Assembly: GCA_016714085.1 (NCBI GenBank)
Contig: JADJNW010000014.1
Location: 244,031 to 308,030, forward strand
Direction: 5' to 3'
Source: Saprospiraceae bacterium
GTDB taxonomy: Bacteria; Bacteroidota; Bacteroidia; Chitinophagales; Saprospiraceae
DNA length: 64,000 bases
Below the pieces are notes generated by a model. That model saw only the letters and a list, made by a program, of their open reading frames with translations, ran no database searches and had not been told where the DNA came from. The number at the start of each line of letters is the position of its first letter. Position 1 is the stretch's first letter. Position numbers and translations under genes: made by a program. Shown here one piece after another: positions 8,868 through 18,169 of the stretch.

Positions 8868-11108
8868 ATGGCAAATGTGTTCGGCATACGACATCACGGG
8901 CCCGGCTCGGCGCAAAGTTTGGTCAAAGCCTTGGAACAATTTCAACCCGATTGTATCTTGATCGAAGCACCTGCTGACGCCCAATCCGCCATTGACAATG
9001 CAAGCATAGAAGGTTTGACGCCACCCGTTGCCATTCTTGTATATAATCCAAATAACCTCGCTCAAGCAATTTATCTTCCGTTTGCCGAATTTTCTCCTGA
9101 ATGGCAGGCGATTCAATTCGGCTTAAAGAATAATATTCCGATTAAAGCGATTGATTTGCCAATGGAGTATTCTTTTGCTTTGGATGAAAAAGCATTAGCC
9201 AAGCGACAAAAAGAATTTCGATTTGAATTAGAAAAAATCACCCCATCACCTTATTCCCCTATCATCTGACCCATTAGGTTTCATTGCGCAATTAGCCGGC
9301 TACGCTGATTCGGAGCGCTGGTGGGAAATTACTTTTGAACAAGTTGAAAATGAAACGATTATATTTGATATTATTCTTGATATGATGGCCGCATTGCGCA
9401 ATGAATTGCAACGACCAGAAACGATGCAAACGCTGCTGCGCGAAGCCTATATGCGCAATGCCATTCGCAAAGCCAAAGAAAATTTTGAACGCATCGCAGT
9501 GGTGTGCGGCGCTTGGCATGCCCCGGTGTTGCATCGTTTGGATGATTTCAAAAAAAGCGAAGATAATAAAGTGTTGCGTGGCATTGGCAAAGTCAAAACT
9601 GCCGTCACTTGGGCGCCCTGGAGCTACGAGCGATTGGCGTTTCGCAATGGTTACGGTGCGGGGGTCATTTCTCCAGCTTGGTACGAACTCTTATTTCAAA
9701 ACCGAATAGAAGCAACTACCGTCTGGTTTTCAAAAGCCGCATTATTACTGAGAAAAGAGCGGATAGATGCCTCTTCGGCAGAAGTCATCGAAGCTATTCG
9801 ATTGGCGAATACCTTAGCCACTATGCGCGAACGCTCGATTGCCGGGCAGGATGAATTGCAAGAAGCTGCCATCACCGTTTTATGCAAAGGCGATGAGATT
9901 CTGATGGAATTGATTGAAAATGAATTAATTATCGGTGATAAGGTCGGCGAAGTGCCTTCGAATATCGCGCCACCTTTACAACAAGATTTAGAAAAAAATA
10001 TTAAATCAGCTCGCCTAAACAAAGCTTATCAAACTTCAGCGCTCGTCAAAAAAGATTTGGATTTGCGAAATGAGACGCATCTTTCTGCGAGCCGTTTGCT
10101 GCATCGCCTGCGGATTTTGGGGATTCCATGGGGGCATTTGCAAGAAGCTTCCCAATATCAAAAAGGCAGTTTTAAAGAAAGCTGGGAATTAAAATGGGAA
10201 TCAGAATTTATCCTGCGACTGATCGAAGCAGGGATGTGGGGCAACACGATTGCCGAAGCTACTAAAAATTTTGTTATATATAAAGCAAATGAAACCGATC
10301 AACTCTCGGAACTGACGGCACTTACAGGCGAAGTTTTGCTCGCCGATTTGCCAGAAGCGGTAGAACCTCTGCTTCAGCGGTTGCGCGATGCGGTTGCTGT
10401 TTCCAACGATGTTTTTTATCTGATGGAAGCTCTAGAGCCTTTGGTACGCATTATTCGCTATGGCAACATTCGCAAAACCGATGGGGAAATTGTGCGCCAG
10501 CTTGTAGATCAACTCATTCCGCGCATTTGCATTGGTTTGCCGAATGCCTGCCAAAATATTGACGAAGACCTCGCGCAGGAGCTTTTCAAAAGCCTGATCG
10601 TTACCAACCAAGCGCTGGCTTTGCTCGCTGATGATATACATCATTCCAATTGGCTTTTTGCTTTAGAAAAAATTATCCAGGAAAAGAATACAAACGAACT
10701 CCTTCGCGGAGCTTGTACACGCCTCTTGTTTGATAAAAGCAAATTAAGCATTGCCGAAGTCGAAAAATACTTGCATTACGCACTTTCATCTAGCGAATCG
10801 GTCATAAATTCTGTGGGCTGGCTGGAAGGATTTTTGCATGGAAGTGGCTTATTACTGATTCATAATCAATCACTTTGGCAAGTTTTAGACGATTGGGTAA
10901 AGGATTTAGACCCTGACAATTTTGAACAAACTTTGCCCTTGCTTCGCCGCGCTTTCGCCCAGTTTACTGCTGGAGAACGCGAAAAAATGTTACAATTGGC
11001 GCTCGACCACCGCAAAGTATTGAATTAGAATTGGAAAAAACCTTTGATCCCGCAAGAGCCAAAAAAGTACTTCCCATCATTAACTTAATCCTTGGGCTTC
11101 AAGATTGA
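8868..11108 (+). CDS. DUF5682 family protein, interrupted by two frameshifts
   Basis: The N-terminus MANVFGIRHHGPGSAQSL and the LIEAPADAQSAI, PIKAIDLPME and VVCGAWHAPVL segments identify DUF5682. This is a large cytoplasmic family of unknown activity, with conserved His and acidic residues, encoded next to MoxR ATPases. Three pieces are needed. The frame from 8868 is right to about 9260. The next frame (DPLGFIAQLAGYADSERWW) is right to about 11020. The original frame then returns for IELELEKTFDPARAKKVLP and ends at 11108, not at the earlier stop at 11028. The first shift looks like an extra base in a C-rich or T-rich stretch, the second like a lost base. Joined, the length is about 745 aa, in keeping with the family. 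Confidence 0.8.
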
Positions 11109-11587
11109 TAAGTATTGGCTTCCGAAACTTAAAGAGAATTTAACGCTGCTTTAATTTTCAGTTCAAATTCGATTAGAATCTTTGTGCTATCAAATGTTGA
11201 TTTCTTGCTGTCATCTTCTCTCACAATGCTAAGCTTTCCTGCAATCTAAAGTCGCTTTCTTGCCAGGGTTATGTCATCCCCGATATAACGCTGGCATTTT
11301 TTAAACCAAACTTAACCACGAATTAAAATTCAGTTCACAAGCAAAATATAATTTTGCTTCATCAAATCGTATCCTATACTGTAGCCCTATAATATCATCT
11401 ATGCCGGCTATGCATCTCCAAAAGCATAGCCTTTTTTTCTTGCCCTGATTTTAAGAATATTACATGATTATCTTGATTGAAAAGCCTTGATTCTAAAGGA
11501 TTCTGACACATTTTTCGAATATAAAAATCCCTTAAAATCTATACTAATCAATCATGGCAATCAAGTTAATCCTCGTCCATCATGGTA
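11109..11587. other. Intergenic gap between DUF5682 and porZ, with a possible small RNA
   Basis: No open frame longer than about 30 codons in this 479-base gap resembles a protein. It does contain TAATTTTG (about 11350-11360), a passable -7 element, followed by roughly 55-75 bases and then the excellent terminator at 11406-11438. That arrangement could mark a short transcript. The vWA gene expected after DUF5682 in related loci is not here. Confidence 0.3.
11406..11438 (+). terminator. Intrinsic terminator, 8-bp stem and seven Ts
   Basis: GGCTATGC (11406-11413) pairs perfectly with GCATAGCC (11424-11431) around a 10-nt loop, followed at once by seven Ts. This is the best plus-strand terminator in the window. 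It lies about 300 bases after the DUF5682 stop, so it serves either a long 3' UTR or a separate small RNA. Confidence 0.8.
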
Positions 11588-13927
11588 TTAATTCACAATC
11601 ACAATTTTCGCCACGACTGCATCCGGCTTATCAAAACCAGCATAACGAGCATTGGTAGTGCTAAAGACAAGATAAACACCTGTAGCCGCACGCCGACCGT
11701 TGTAATCATTGCCATCCCAAATCGCTTGCCCACCCAAAGCTTGCGTTTCATATACCAATCTTCCGGCCACATCGGTGATTTTCACATTGGCATCCCTCGC
11801 TAAACCGCGAATGGCAATTGGGCCAGTGTGTTCCGGGCGTACTGGATTCGGAAAAACTTCTACATTTACTTTATTTAAGCGGCCGCCGACCACAGCATCA
11901 CTTTTATAAGAAATGATGCCCTTGTCCGTACCAATAAATACTTCGCCAGTCTCTTGATTGATTGCAATATCTGTAATATTATTATCGAATAAAGGTGAAT
12001 TGTCTGTTGTAAAACGCGCAATTTGCTCTTCCCCGCTTGGCGAAAGCACAAAAACACCCGTTTTCGTTCCGATCCATTTTCGGTTAGCACCATCCACTGC
12101 AATCGCCTGAATCTCTTGGGTTTCCAATAAATACGCGCCAAAGCCATCCAATTCTACCACCCGAAGCGTGCCCAGGCATTGAGGATCGAAGGCGCTGCCG
12201 CCACATTCAAAAATAACGATCCCTTGAGCTGTACCGACCCAAACATCGCCATCGAGATCGACCGTCAGGCAGTTAGTCACATTGGTAGGTAAATTGCTAT
12301 TGTTTTGATTAAAAACTCGACAACGATCATCCGCAGGATTTTCAATATCCCCTTCATCAAAAACCATGACGCCGACGCTGCTGCTGGTCGTCACAAACCA
12401 TTTGAAACCACTCTGATCTACTGTTACTTGATGAATTTCGGTCACACCGCAACTCGGTCGGAAACTTTTCCATTCACCATTATTTTGCAATACCGAAATC
12501 GGACGATCGGCAGTATGATTGGAAATCCAGAGATTATTATCTTCATCGAAGGCCAAACCGCTAATGCGCGTGCGCGCCGCATCACCAACGGCATTGCCCA
12601 GGGAAGAATTTTTTTCATTGAACAAAGTCAACTTATCGCCATCTACTTCTATCAAACCTTCAAAAAACGAACCTGCATAGACCTTGCCATTATCAGGATG
12701 TACAGCAATCGTCAGAAAATCAAACAAATCGTCGCCCGCATCAGGCAAGCTTTCGCCCTGGAGTTCCCTTTTTGTAAAGCGATTATAAATCGTCCATTGC
12801 CCCTCAATCAAAGAAGCAAAGCCATGATCGCGGAATACGTAGCTGAAAGTCTGATTAACTCCGCCGGTCGCCAGCCATAATTGGTTTTTGTAAACAGTCA
12901 TTTCTCTACTGAATTCTGAATAAGGCGAGTTGATAACGGTCGTTTCACAATTCGGATCGGTGACGCTATTCACCATACGAAATTCCCGAAAATAGTCGCC
13001 GATCCAGACACGGCCCTGCGCGTCTTCTACAGCATAATTAGGAATACCCACACAATCGGTTGCTAATGCACCAAACGAGTCATCGGCATTGAAATAAAGA
13101 ATTTTGCCGCGTGCACAACCAGATACACATCGATACCCGGCGAGCAGGTGCGCACCTTCAGCAGTCAGGAATTGCAAGCGAAAGCCTTGTTCAAAATAAA
13201 CTTTTTCTAATTTTTCTTCTTTGAATCGAAACAAAGTATCATTGATACTAAAGTATAATGCATCTTGAAAAATTGCCATACTTCCTGAAGCATAAGCAAA
13301 AGGAAAGCCTTGTTGTGCTTCCAGCTCTTGCCATGTAGTAATATCAGCAATATTTGGGTTATTTAATGACGTCCTGTAAATGCCATCATCGGTAGCAATG
13401 TAAAGATTTCCTTCAAAAACGCGGGCGCTGCGGGTATCAATTCCAGTGAATGTAGTAAATGTAAATTGATTGGAACGGATATTGAGTTTAGAAACCCCAT
13501 AATTAGCAGCCAGATAAACCGTGGAATCATTTTCTACTGCAATATCATAAATCACTTTTTCTCCTACAATCCCTTGAAAATTACGTATTTGATTTAATGT
13601 AAAGATTTCATTGGGCTTTACTAAATCTATTACACTATTATTATACACAATAATCAAAACATCGCTGCCTTCTACATATTTTATTAAACGAATGCCCGTA
13701 TTACTCAAGCCTTCCACGGTTGATAAATAATCGGTTGATCTTTCGGTTTTATCAAATGAAATCACCGACCAATCCGTTGCATAATAAACCCGCTCGTCGC
13801 TTTGTGTCACCCACTGACCAAGTACATACGGCAGGTGCGAAGTCCATTGCCCGATGGCTAATTTATCTTGCCCAAAACCATTGAAAAACAAGAGTATAAA
13901 GGATAACAGGAGTAGATATTTTTGCAT
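11588..13927 (-). CDS. porZ: PorZ-like beta-propeller protein with type IX sorting domain
   Basis: The protein (about 779 aa) starts at the ATG at 13927 with a signal peptide (MQKYLLLLSFILLFFNGFGQ). It continues with IGQWTSHLPYVLGQWVTQ, the characteristic opening of PorZ. Two beta-propellers follow, with repeated 'GIYR', 'VGTAQGIVIF' and 'WIGTKTGVFVLS' blades. The C-terminus (NVEVFPNPVRPEHTG, then GVYLVFSTTNA) is a type A T9SS sorting domain. PorZ belongs to the cell-surface attachment complex that anchors type IX cargo to lipopolysaccharide. The frame continues upstream to 14002, but that part runs through the hairpin repeat at 13969-14014 and is not coding. The gene is single and not in an obvious operon with nadD. 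Confidence 0.85.
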   Translation of the reverse strand: MQKYLLLLSFILLFFNGFGQDKLAIGQWTSHLPYVLGQWVTQSDERVYYATDWSVISFDKTERSTDYLSTVEGLSNTGIRLIKYVEGSDVLIIVYNNSVIDLVKPNEIFTLNQIRNFQGIVGEKVIYDIAVENDSTVYLAANYGVSKLNIRSNQFTFTTFTGIDTRSARVFEGNLYIATDDGIYRTSLNNPNIADITTWQELEAQQGFPFAYASGSMAIFQDALYFSINDTLFRFKEEKLEKVYFEQGFRLQFLTAEGAHLLAGYRCVSGCARGKILYFNADDSFGALATDCVGIPNYAVEDAQGRVWIGDYFREFRMVNSVTDPNCETTVINSPYSEFSREMTVYKNQLWLATGGVNQTFSYVFRDHGFASLIEGQWTIYNRFTKRELQGESLPDAGDDLFDFLTIAVHPDNGKVYAGSFFEGLIEVDGDKLTLFNEKNSSLGNAVGDAARTRISGLAFDEDNNLWISNHTADRPISVLQNNGEWKSFRPSCGVTEIHQVTVDQSGFKWFVTTSSSVGVMVFDEGDIENPADDRCRVFNQNNSNLPTNVTNCLTVDLDGDVWVGTAQGIVIFECGGSAFDPQCLGTLRVVELDGFGAYLLETQEIQAIAVDGANRKWIGTKTGVFVLSPSGEEQIARFTTDNSPLFDNNITDIAINQETGEVFIGTDKGIISYKSDAVVGGRLNKVNVEVFPNPVRPEHTGPIAIRGLARDANVKITDVAGRLVYETQALGGQAIWDGNDYNGRRAATGVYLVFSTTNARYAGFDKPDAVVAKIVIVN

Positions 13928-13968
13928 AAGTGCTTCTTCTGAAATAGTTATATTTTTTATATAGAGTA

Positions 13969-14014
13969 AATAATTGATTATTAATGCCTTATGTATAATC
14001 AATGATCAATTATT
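13969..14014. repeat. Intergenic word-type hairpin (AATTGAT family)
   Basis: Arms AATAATTGATTATTAA (13969-13984) and ATAATCAATGATCAATTATT (13995-14014) pair over ten uninterrupted bases plus imperfect flanks. It fills the gap between the porZ start and the nadD stop. It belongs to the group of composite hairpins described in the findings. Confidence 0.55.
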
Positions 14015-14103
14015 TAAAGCTTGCCTTTTTGCAATACAAAAACTACAAAATACAGCGCTTATTGTTTGTGAAAATCAAATTTCAATCAAGCTTGTCAAGC
14101 GGA

Positions 14104-14688
14104 TTACAGATTGCGATACAAATTACTGCTATTTAAATAATGATACACGGCGTCTGGCAACAAGTATTGCACCGACTTGTCTGACTTCAGGCATTGCCGA
14201 ATATAAGTGGAAGAAATTTCCATCAAAGGCACGTCTTCGTGCATCTTTACATGAGGGTGATTTTTCAATTCCCCAACCTCATAAGCGGGGCGACTGTACA
14301 CATAGATTTCGTATTGCTCCAGGATTTGTTCATAATTTTTCCACTTATGTAATGTCGCCAAATTATCACCGCCCATGATAAGTGCAAATTTCTTATCAGG
14401 ATATTTTTCATGTATAAATGCAAGTGTATCAATTGTATAAGATGGTTTTGGCAGTCCAAATTCTATATCGGAAGCTCGAAGATTCGGATTATCACCAATC
14501 GCTAATTGCACCAGATGCAGGCGGTCGTGATCGCGGGCGAGTGTTCGCTTGGGTTTGAGCGGATTTTGAGGAGAAACAATTAACCAAACTTCTTTCAGCT
14601 CGGTTTGAGTCGCCATATAATTGGCAATAATCATATGTCCAACGTGGATGGGATTGAAAGAACCAAAAAATAGACCAATTTTCCCCAT
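14104..14688 (-). CDS. nadD: Nicotinate-nucleotide adenylyltransferase
   Basis: NadD joins nicotinate mononucleotide and ATP to form deamido-NAD in the cytoplasm. The 194-residue product has the nucleotidyltransferase opening GLFFGSFNPIHVGHM, with the (H/T)xGH motif as HVGH. It also has VSPQNPLKP, the GGDNLATLHKW block and the C-terminal ISSTYIRQCLKSDKSVQYLL motif (ISST-R). All are intact and the length is typical. Upstream on the same strand are the lipoprotein (9-base gap) and dnaN, so the three may share a transcript. Confidence 0.95.
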   Translation of the reverse strand: MGKIGLFFGSFNPIHVGHMIIANYMATQTELKEVWLIVSPQNPLKPKRTLARDHDRLHLVQLAIGDNPNLRASDIEFGLPKPSYTIDTLAFIHEKYPDKKFALIMGGDNLATLHKWKNYEQILEQYEIYVYSRPAYEVGELKNHPHVKMHEDVPLMEISSTYIRQCLKSDKSVQYLLPDAVYHYLNSSNLYRNL

Positions 14689-14697
14689 TCTACTTTG

Positions 14698-15165
14698 CTA
14701 ACGTTCAGAATCTTGATTTTCTTCTTCCTGGAAAAGCGAATCGAAATTGAGCGAATCTAAAGACTCAATAAACTCTTCCTCTTCGATCAATTCCTCTTCC
14801 GGCACATCTATTAACCACTGACCATTCATGCGAACCAATTTAAAATCGGTTTCGTATTCTTCATAATTATCGCGCACCAGGCACAAGCAACGAGCGGTAT
14901 CAAGATTGATTTGGCAATTGATATTTAGAAAAGTCGTATTGAAAATAGTAGAATCCGCAAGCTCTCCCGTAATGATAGCTTCCAGATCTGTCAGGCGGGC
15001 TTGTCCTCGCGGCGTACTCAGTCTTTTGGCTTCATCAAATTGATTTTTATCGATATACCCTTGAAATTTTTTTACAATATCTTCCGGGGCTTCCGGGATT
15101 TTCGGTTCGCGTTGGCAAGCAACTAAAACAATAACAGCTATAAATATATAAAAATAAAATTTCAT
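14698..15165 (-). CDS. Small lipoprotein of unknown function
   Basis: The 155-residue product begins with a short signal sequence ending in the lipobox LVAC (MKFYFYIFIAVIVLVAC), so it is probably a lipid-anchored envelope protein. The mature part has a DUF4878/NTF2-like feel: APEDIVKKFQGYIDKNQFDEAKRLST, then a two-Cys segment (NCQINLDTARCLCLV) and DFKLVRMNGQWLIDVPEEE. It ends in a strongly acidic tail rich in Glu. I recognise no precise family. It lies between dnaN and nadD on the same strand. Confidence 0.7.
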   Translation of the reverse strand: MKFYFYIFIAVIVLVACQREPKIPEAPEDIVKKFQGYIDKNQFDEAKRLSTPRGQARLTDLEAIITGELADSTIFNTTFLNINCQINLDTARCLCLVRDNYEEYETDFKLVRMNGQWLIDVPEEELIEEEEFIESLDSLNFDSLFQEEENQDSER

Positions 15166-15214
15166 AAGCTTGGATTATATCAAATCACCTCGATCAATGG
15201 TCAACACTAAATGC

Positions 15215-16330
15215 TCAATTACTCAGCATCACCGGCATGACCAACATGAGGATTTCTTCTCCTTCTTTTTCTTCGCTTGGCAACAGGATGCCCGCGCGCG
15301 TTGGCGTGGACATTTCTACTTTTACATCATCCGCATCCAATACACTGAGCATTTCCACTAAAAATTTGGCGTTGAACCCTATTGTCAAAGGGCTTCCGTC
15401 GTAGCTGCAAGACAATTGCTCGGTCGCTTCGTTAGAAAAATCAAGGTCTTGTGCAGACACTGTCAGATTTCCATCTTCTATTTTCAGAATGACCTGATTC
15501 GTCGTTTTATTGGCATAAATGGCGATTCTTTTCAATGAATTCTGAAAATCGCTTCGAGGAATCGTCAATACATTTGGATTTTCAACAGGTATAACTGCGT
15601 TATAATCAGGATAACGCGCATCAATCAAGCGGCACACCACCTGCGTATCCTCGAATGAAAAGAAGGCATTCGCTTTGTTGAAAGCTAATTTCACTTCGCC
15701 GCTGCCGGGCAATGCGTTTTTCAATAAATTCAGCGCTTTTTTCGGCACGATAAAAGAGGTCGAAACATCGCTGGAAACATCCGCAAAAGTATATTTTACA
15801 AGCTTATGCGCATCGGTAGCGACAAAAGTAATCTTATTAAAATCCACTTGAAAATAAACGCCCGACATCGCCGGACGCAATTCATCATTGCTCGTAGCAA
15901 ATAATGTTTTGTTGATGCCCTGGTTCAGCACATTCGCCGAAAGCGTAATGGTATCAACTTCTTCGGACTCCGGGATGCGCGGAAAATCCTGACCGTTTTC
16001 TCCAGCTAATTTGTACTTGCCGTAGGCAGAAGTAATTTCGATGCCGAGATTATCATCATTCACCGAAAAGGTAATCGGTTGCTGAGGCAAAGCTTTGAGC
16101 GTTTCGAGTAGAATTTTGGCAGGTACCGCCACCGAACCATCCGAATCAGACATGATCTCGATCTCTGTGGTAATGGATGTTTCCAAATCCGTAGCAGCAA
16201 TCACCAAGCGGTTATTGTTGATTGTAAAAAGAAAATCTTCGAGTATGGGCAGCACAGGATTTGACCCGATTGCGCCGCCGGCAACCTGTAATCTTTTGAG
16301 TAATTCGGAGGACGAAACGCTGAATTTCAT
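15215..16330 (-). CDS. dnaN: DNA polymerase III beta subunit (sliding clamp)
   Basis: This ring-shaped clamp tethers the replicative polymerase to DNA. The 371-residue product begins MKFSVSSSELLKRLQVAGG and has the three clamp folds, with the markers SNPVLPILEDFLF, GKYKLAGENGQDFPRIP, FVATDAHKLVKY and VSAQDLDFSNEATE. It ends ILMLVMPVMLSN, the usual LMPVRL-like C-terminus of the hydrophobic peptide-binding groove. Length and ends are normal. Here it is not next to dnaA, as is common in Bacteroidota. A -7 element at 16366-16373 lies 36 bases upstream. Confidence 0.96.
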   Translation of the reverse strand: MKFSVSSSELLKRLQVAGGAIGSNPVLPILEDFLFTINNNRLVIAATDLETSITTEIEIMSDSDGSVAVPAKILLETLKALPQQPITFSVNDDNLGIEITSAYGKYKLAGENGQDFPRIPESEEVDTITLSANVLNQGINKTLFATSNDELRPAMSGVYFQVDFNKITFVATDAHKLVKYTFADVSSDVSTSFIVPKKALNLLKNALPGSGEVKLAFNKANAFFSFEDTQVVCRLIDARYPDYNAVIPVENPNVLTIPRSDFQNSLKRIAIYANKTTNQVILKIEDGNLTVSAQDLDFSNEATEQLSCSYDGSPLTIGFNAKFLVEMLSVLDADDVKVEMSTPTRAGILLPSEEKEGEEILMLVMPVMLSN

Positions 16331-16365
16331 AGTGAAATAATTATTTATTGTTCCTTGTCAAGTTG

Positions 16366-16373
16366 CAAAAATA
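16366..16373 (-). promoter_or_regulatory. -7 element upstream of dnaN
   Basis: The minus strand reads TATTTTTG, matching TAnnTTTG, 36 bases ahead of the dnaN ATG. No good TTTG lies at the right distance, so only the -7 half is supported. Confidence 0.4.
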
Positions 16374-16428
16374 GCTTTTATCTGTGATTTTTTCAGGACG
16401 AATAATTAACACGATGTTGATAAGTTAT

Positions 16429-16478
16429 TTTTAGATGTAAAGGCTTGGAGGCTTATAGGTTTTTAGATGTAAAGGCTT
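16429..16478. repeat. 18-bp perfect direct repeat, period 32
   Basis: TTTTAGATGTAAAGGCTT occurs at 16429-16446 and again at 16461-16478. Each copy is followed by a variant of GGCTTATAG. Farther downstream (16528-16585) the opposite-strand words CTTTACGCC and CCTTACGCC appear, so the whole gap between dnaN and the M16-like gene can fold imperfectly. It belongs with the other word-type intergenic repeats. Confidence 0.65.
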
Positions 16479-16634
16479 ATTGGCTTATAGATTTATGAAG
16501 TAATAAATGGATAAGACCGCAAAAAAAACTCTAAATCTTTACGCCCTTGCGCTTCTATGCCCGACACCCTTACGCCTCGATCCCTCAAAAATAAAATACT
16601 TTGGCAGCTTTCCAATAAAATCCTTATTCCGCGT

Positions 16635-16642
16635 TATCTTTG
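16635..16642 (+). promoter_or_regulatory. -7 element of the M16-like gene
   Basis: TATCTTTG followed by CAGCC matches the Bacteroidota -7 element, 22 bases ahead of the ATG at 16665. The upstream TTTG is at an unsuitable distance. Confidence 0.45.
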
Positions 16643-16664
16643 CAGCCTTAATTTTCAATAACTT

Positions 16665-17954
16665 ATGCTGAATAGAACCCTGCCGCCGCTGATTAGTGCG
16701 ATTGACAAATTGGTGTTGCCTCCAGTACAAACGCTGATGCTTGATAATGGTATTCCGGTTTATGTAGTGAATATGGGCACGCAGGAGGTATTAAAATTGG
16801 AGATTATATTTTTTGCGGGGCGTCCGTTTGAGCATAAAAAGCTGGTAGGTCGGGCTACAGCAGCCATGCTGAAAGAAGGTTCTAAAAATTATGATTCTGC
16901 GGCCATCGCCGAGCAATTCGATTTTTATGGGAGCAGTTTTCGCACGCCTTTCAATATTGATACCACCGTTGTAGAATTGTACAGTTTGAATAAATATTTT
17001 GATAATGTTTTACCAATCGTAGCAGAAATACTGGCAGAGCCGAGCTTCCCGCAAAAAGAATTGGATACGTATATCCATGTAAATCAACAGAATCTACAAA
17101 TTGATCTCACCAAAAACGATACGATCGCTTATCGAACGGTCACAGAATTGATTTTTGGAGCGGAGCATCCTTACGGGTATAATAGTTTTCCGGCAACTTA
17201 TGGTGAACTCAAGCGCGAGGATTTGACAGCGCATTATACCCGATGTTTCAACAGCAACAATTGTGCTATTGTAATTAGCGGAAAAGTAAATGATAAAATA
17301 TTAACATCTTTAAATTATTATATTGGACAAGCGATCAAGGTTGGCCAAAAGCAAATTGCTCATCTCAAAAATCAACCATCACTGCAGCGGAAAGTGCGTA
17401 TCCAAAATCCTGACACGGTGCAGATGGCGATTCGGGTGGGGCGGGATTTATTCAGTCGGCAGCACCCTGATTATCCTGGCATGTATGTGCTGAACACCTT
17501 GCTGGGCGGCTATTTCAGTTCGCGTTTGATGGAAAACATTAGAGAAGACAAAGGCTATACGTACAATGTTTATTCGGTTCTCGATACCATGAATTATGAC
17601 GGCTGTTTTTACATTGGTACAGAAGTGGGCAATGAATTTACATTGCAAACACTCGATGAAATCTATCGGGAAATGGAGATACTGCGCAACGAACTGGTAG
17701 AAGAGGAAGAATTTGAGATGTTGTACAATTATATTCTTGGCGGATTTTTGAATATGCTTGATGGCCCGTTCAATGTGTCAGATATTGTCAAAACCATTGT
17801 GAGTGAAGGGCTTCCACTGACTTATTTCAATGAATTGGTGCAAGATATTCAAACGATTACCCCGGAAAAAATTCTGGCGCTTTCGCAGCAATATTTAAAC
17901 CCAAACGATTATTGGGAGGTCATTGTTGGAGAGACAAGCTCATTGGGGCAATAA
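16665..17954 (+). CDS. M16-family peptidase homologue lacking the zinc motif
   Basis: The 429-residue product has the M16 (pitrilysin / processing peptidase) two-lobed layout: an N-terminal lobe with LDNGIPVYVV, LAEPSFPQKELD and AEHPYGYNSFPAT, and a C-terminal lobe with LLGGYFSSRLMENIREDKGYTYNVYS. The active-site HxxEH is absent; the equivalent segment reads RATAAMLKEGS. The protein should therefore not bind catalytic zinc. In Bacteroidota such inactive subunits usually pair with an active M16 partner, but no partner gene is adjacent. No signal peptide is visible, so it is probably cytoplasmic. It starts at the ATG at 16665 with a promoter element just upstream. Confidence 0.85.
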   Translation: MLNRTLPPLISAIDKLVLPPVQTLMLDNGIPVYVVNMGTQEVLKLEIIFFAGRPFEHKKLVGRATAAMLKEGSKNYDSAAIAEQFDFYGSSFRTPFNIDTTVVELYSLNKYFDNVLPIVAEILAEPSFPQKELDTYIHVNQQNLQIDLTKNDTIAYRTVTELIFGAEHPYGYNSFPATYGELKREDLTAHYTRCFNSNNCAIVISGKVNDKILTSLNYYIGQAIKVGQKQIAHLKNQPSLQRKVRIQNPDTVQMAIRVGRDLFSRQHPDYPGMYVLNTLLGGYFSSRLMENIREDKGYTYNVYSVLDTMNYDGCFYIGTEVGNEFTLQTLDEIYREMEILRNELVEEEEFEMLYNYILGGFLNMLDGPFNVSDIVKTIVSEGLPLTYFNELVQDIQTITPEKILALSQQYLNPNDYWEVIVGETSSLGQ

Positions 17955-18169
17955 ATTTTTGTAAAATCTTGAAAACGCTATAAATAAGAATGGTTTTTGG
18001 TTCTTATTTTCGCAAAATTTCTCTTTTTTTGCGCCTGAAAGACAGATACCCCCATAAACCGTTTGCAGGAGTGCAATTTCGTTAAAATTTGCTATCTTTC
18101 ATCAAACAACAAACGTTGTGATTTTTATAAAAAAATCCCGACGACAAAAAACCTGAGGGCAAGAAATAA

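Noticed and set aside
8691..9116. 141-codon minus-strand frame overlapping the MoxR-DUF5682 junction
   Set aside because: It crosses two real plus-strand genes and has no features of a protein family.
12305..12880. 191-codon plus-strand frame inside porZ
   Set aside because: It lies wholly within porZ, whose propeller blades and sorting domain are intact on the minus strand, and it has no recognisable motif.
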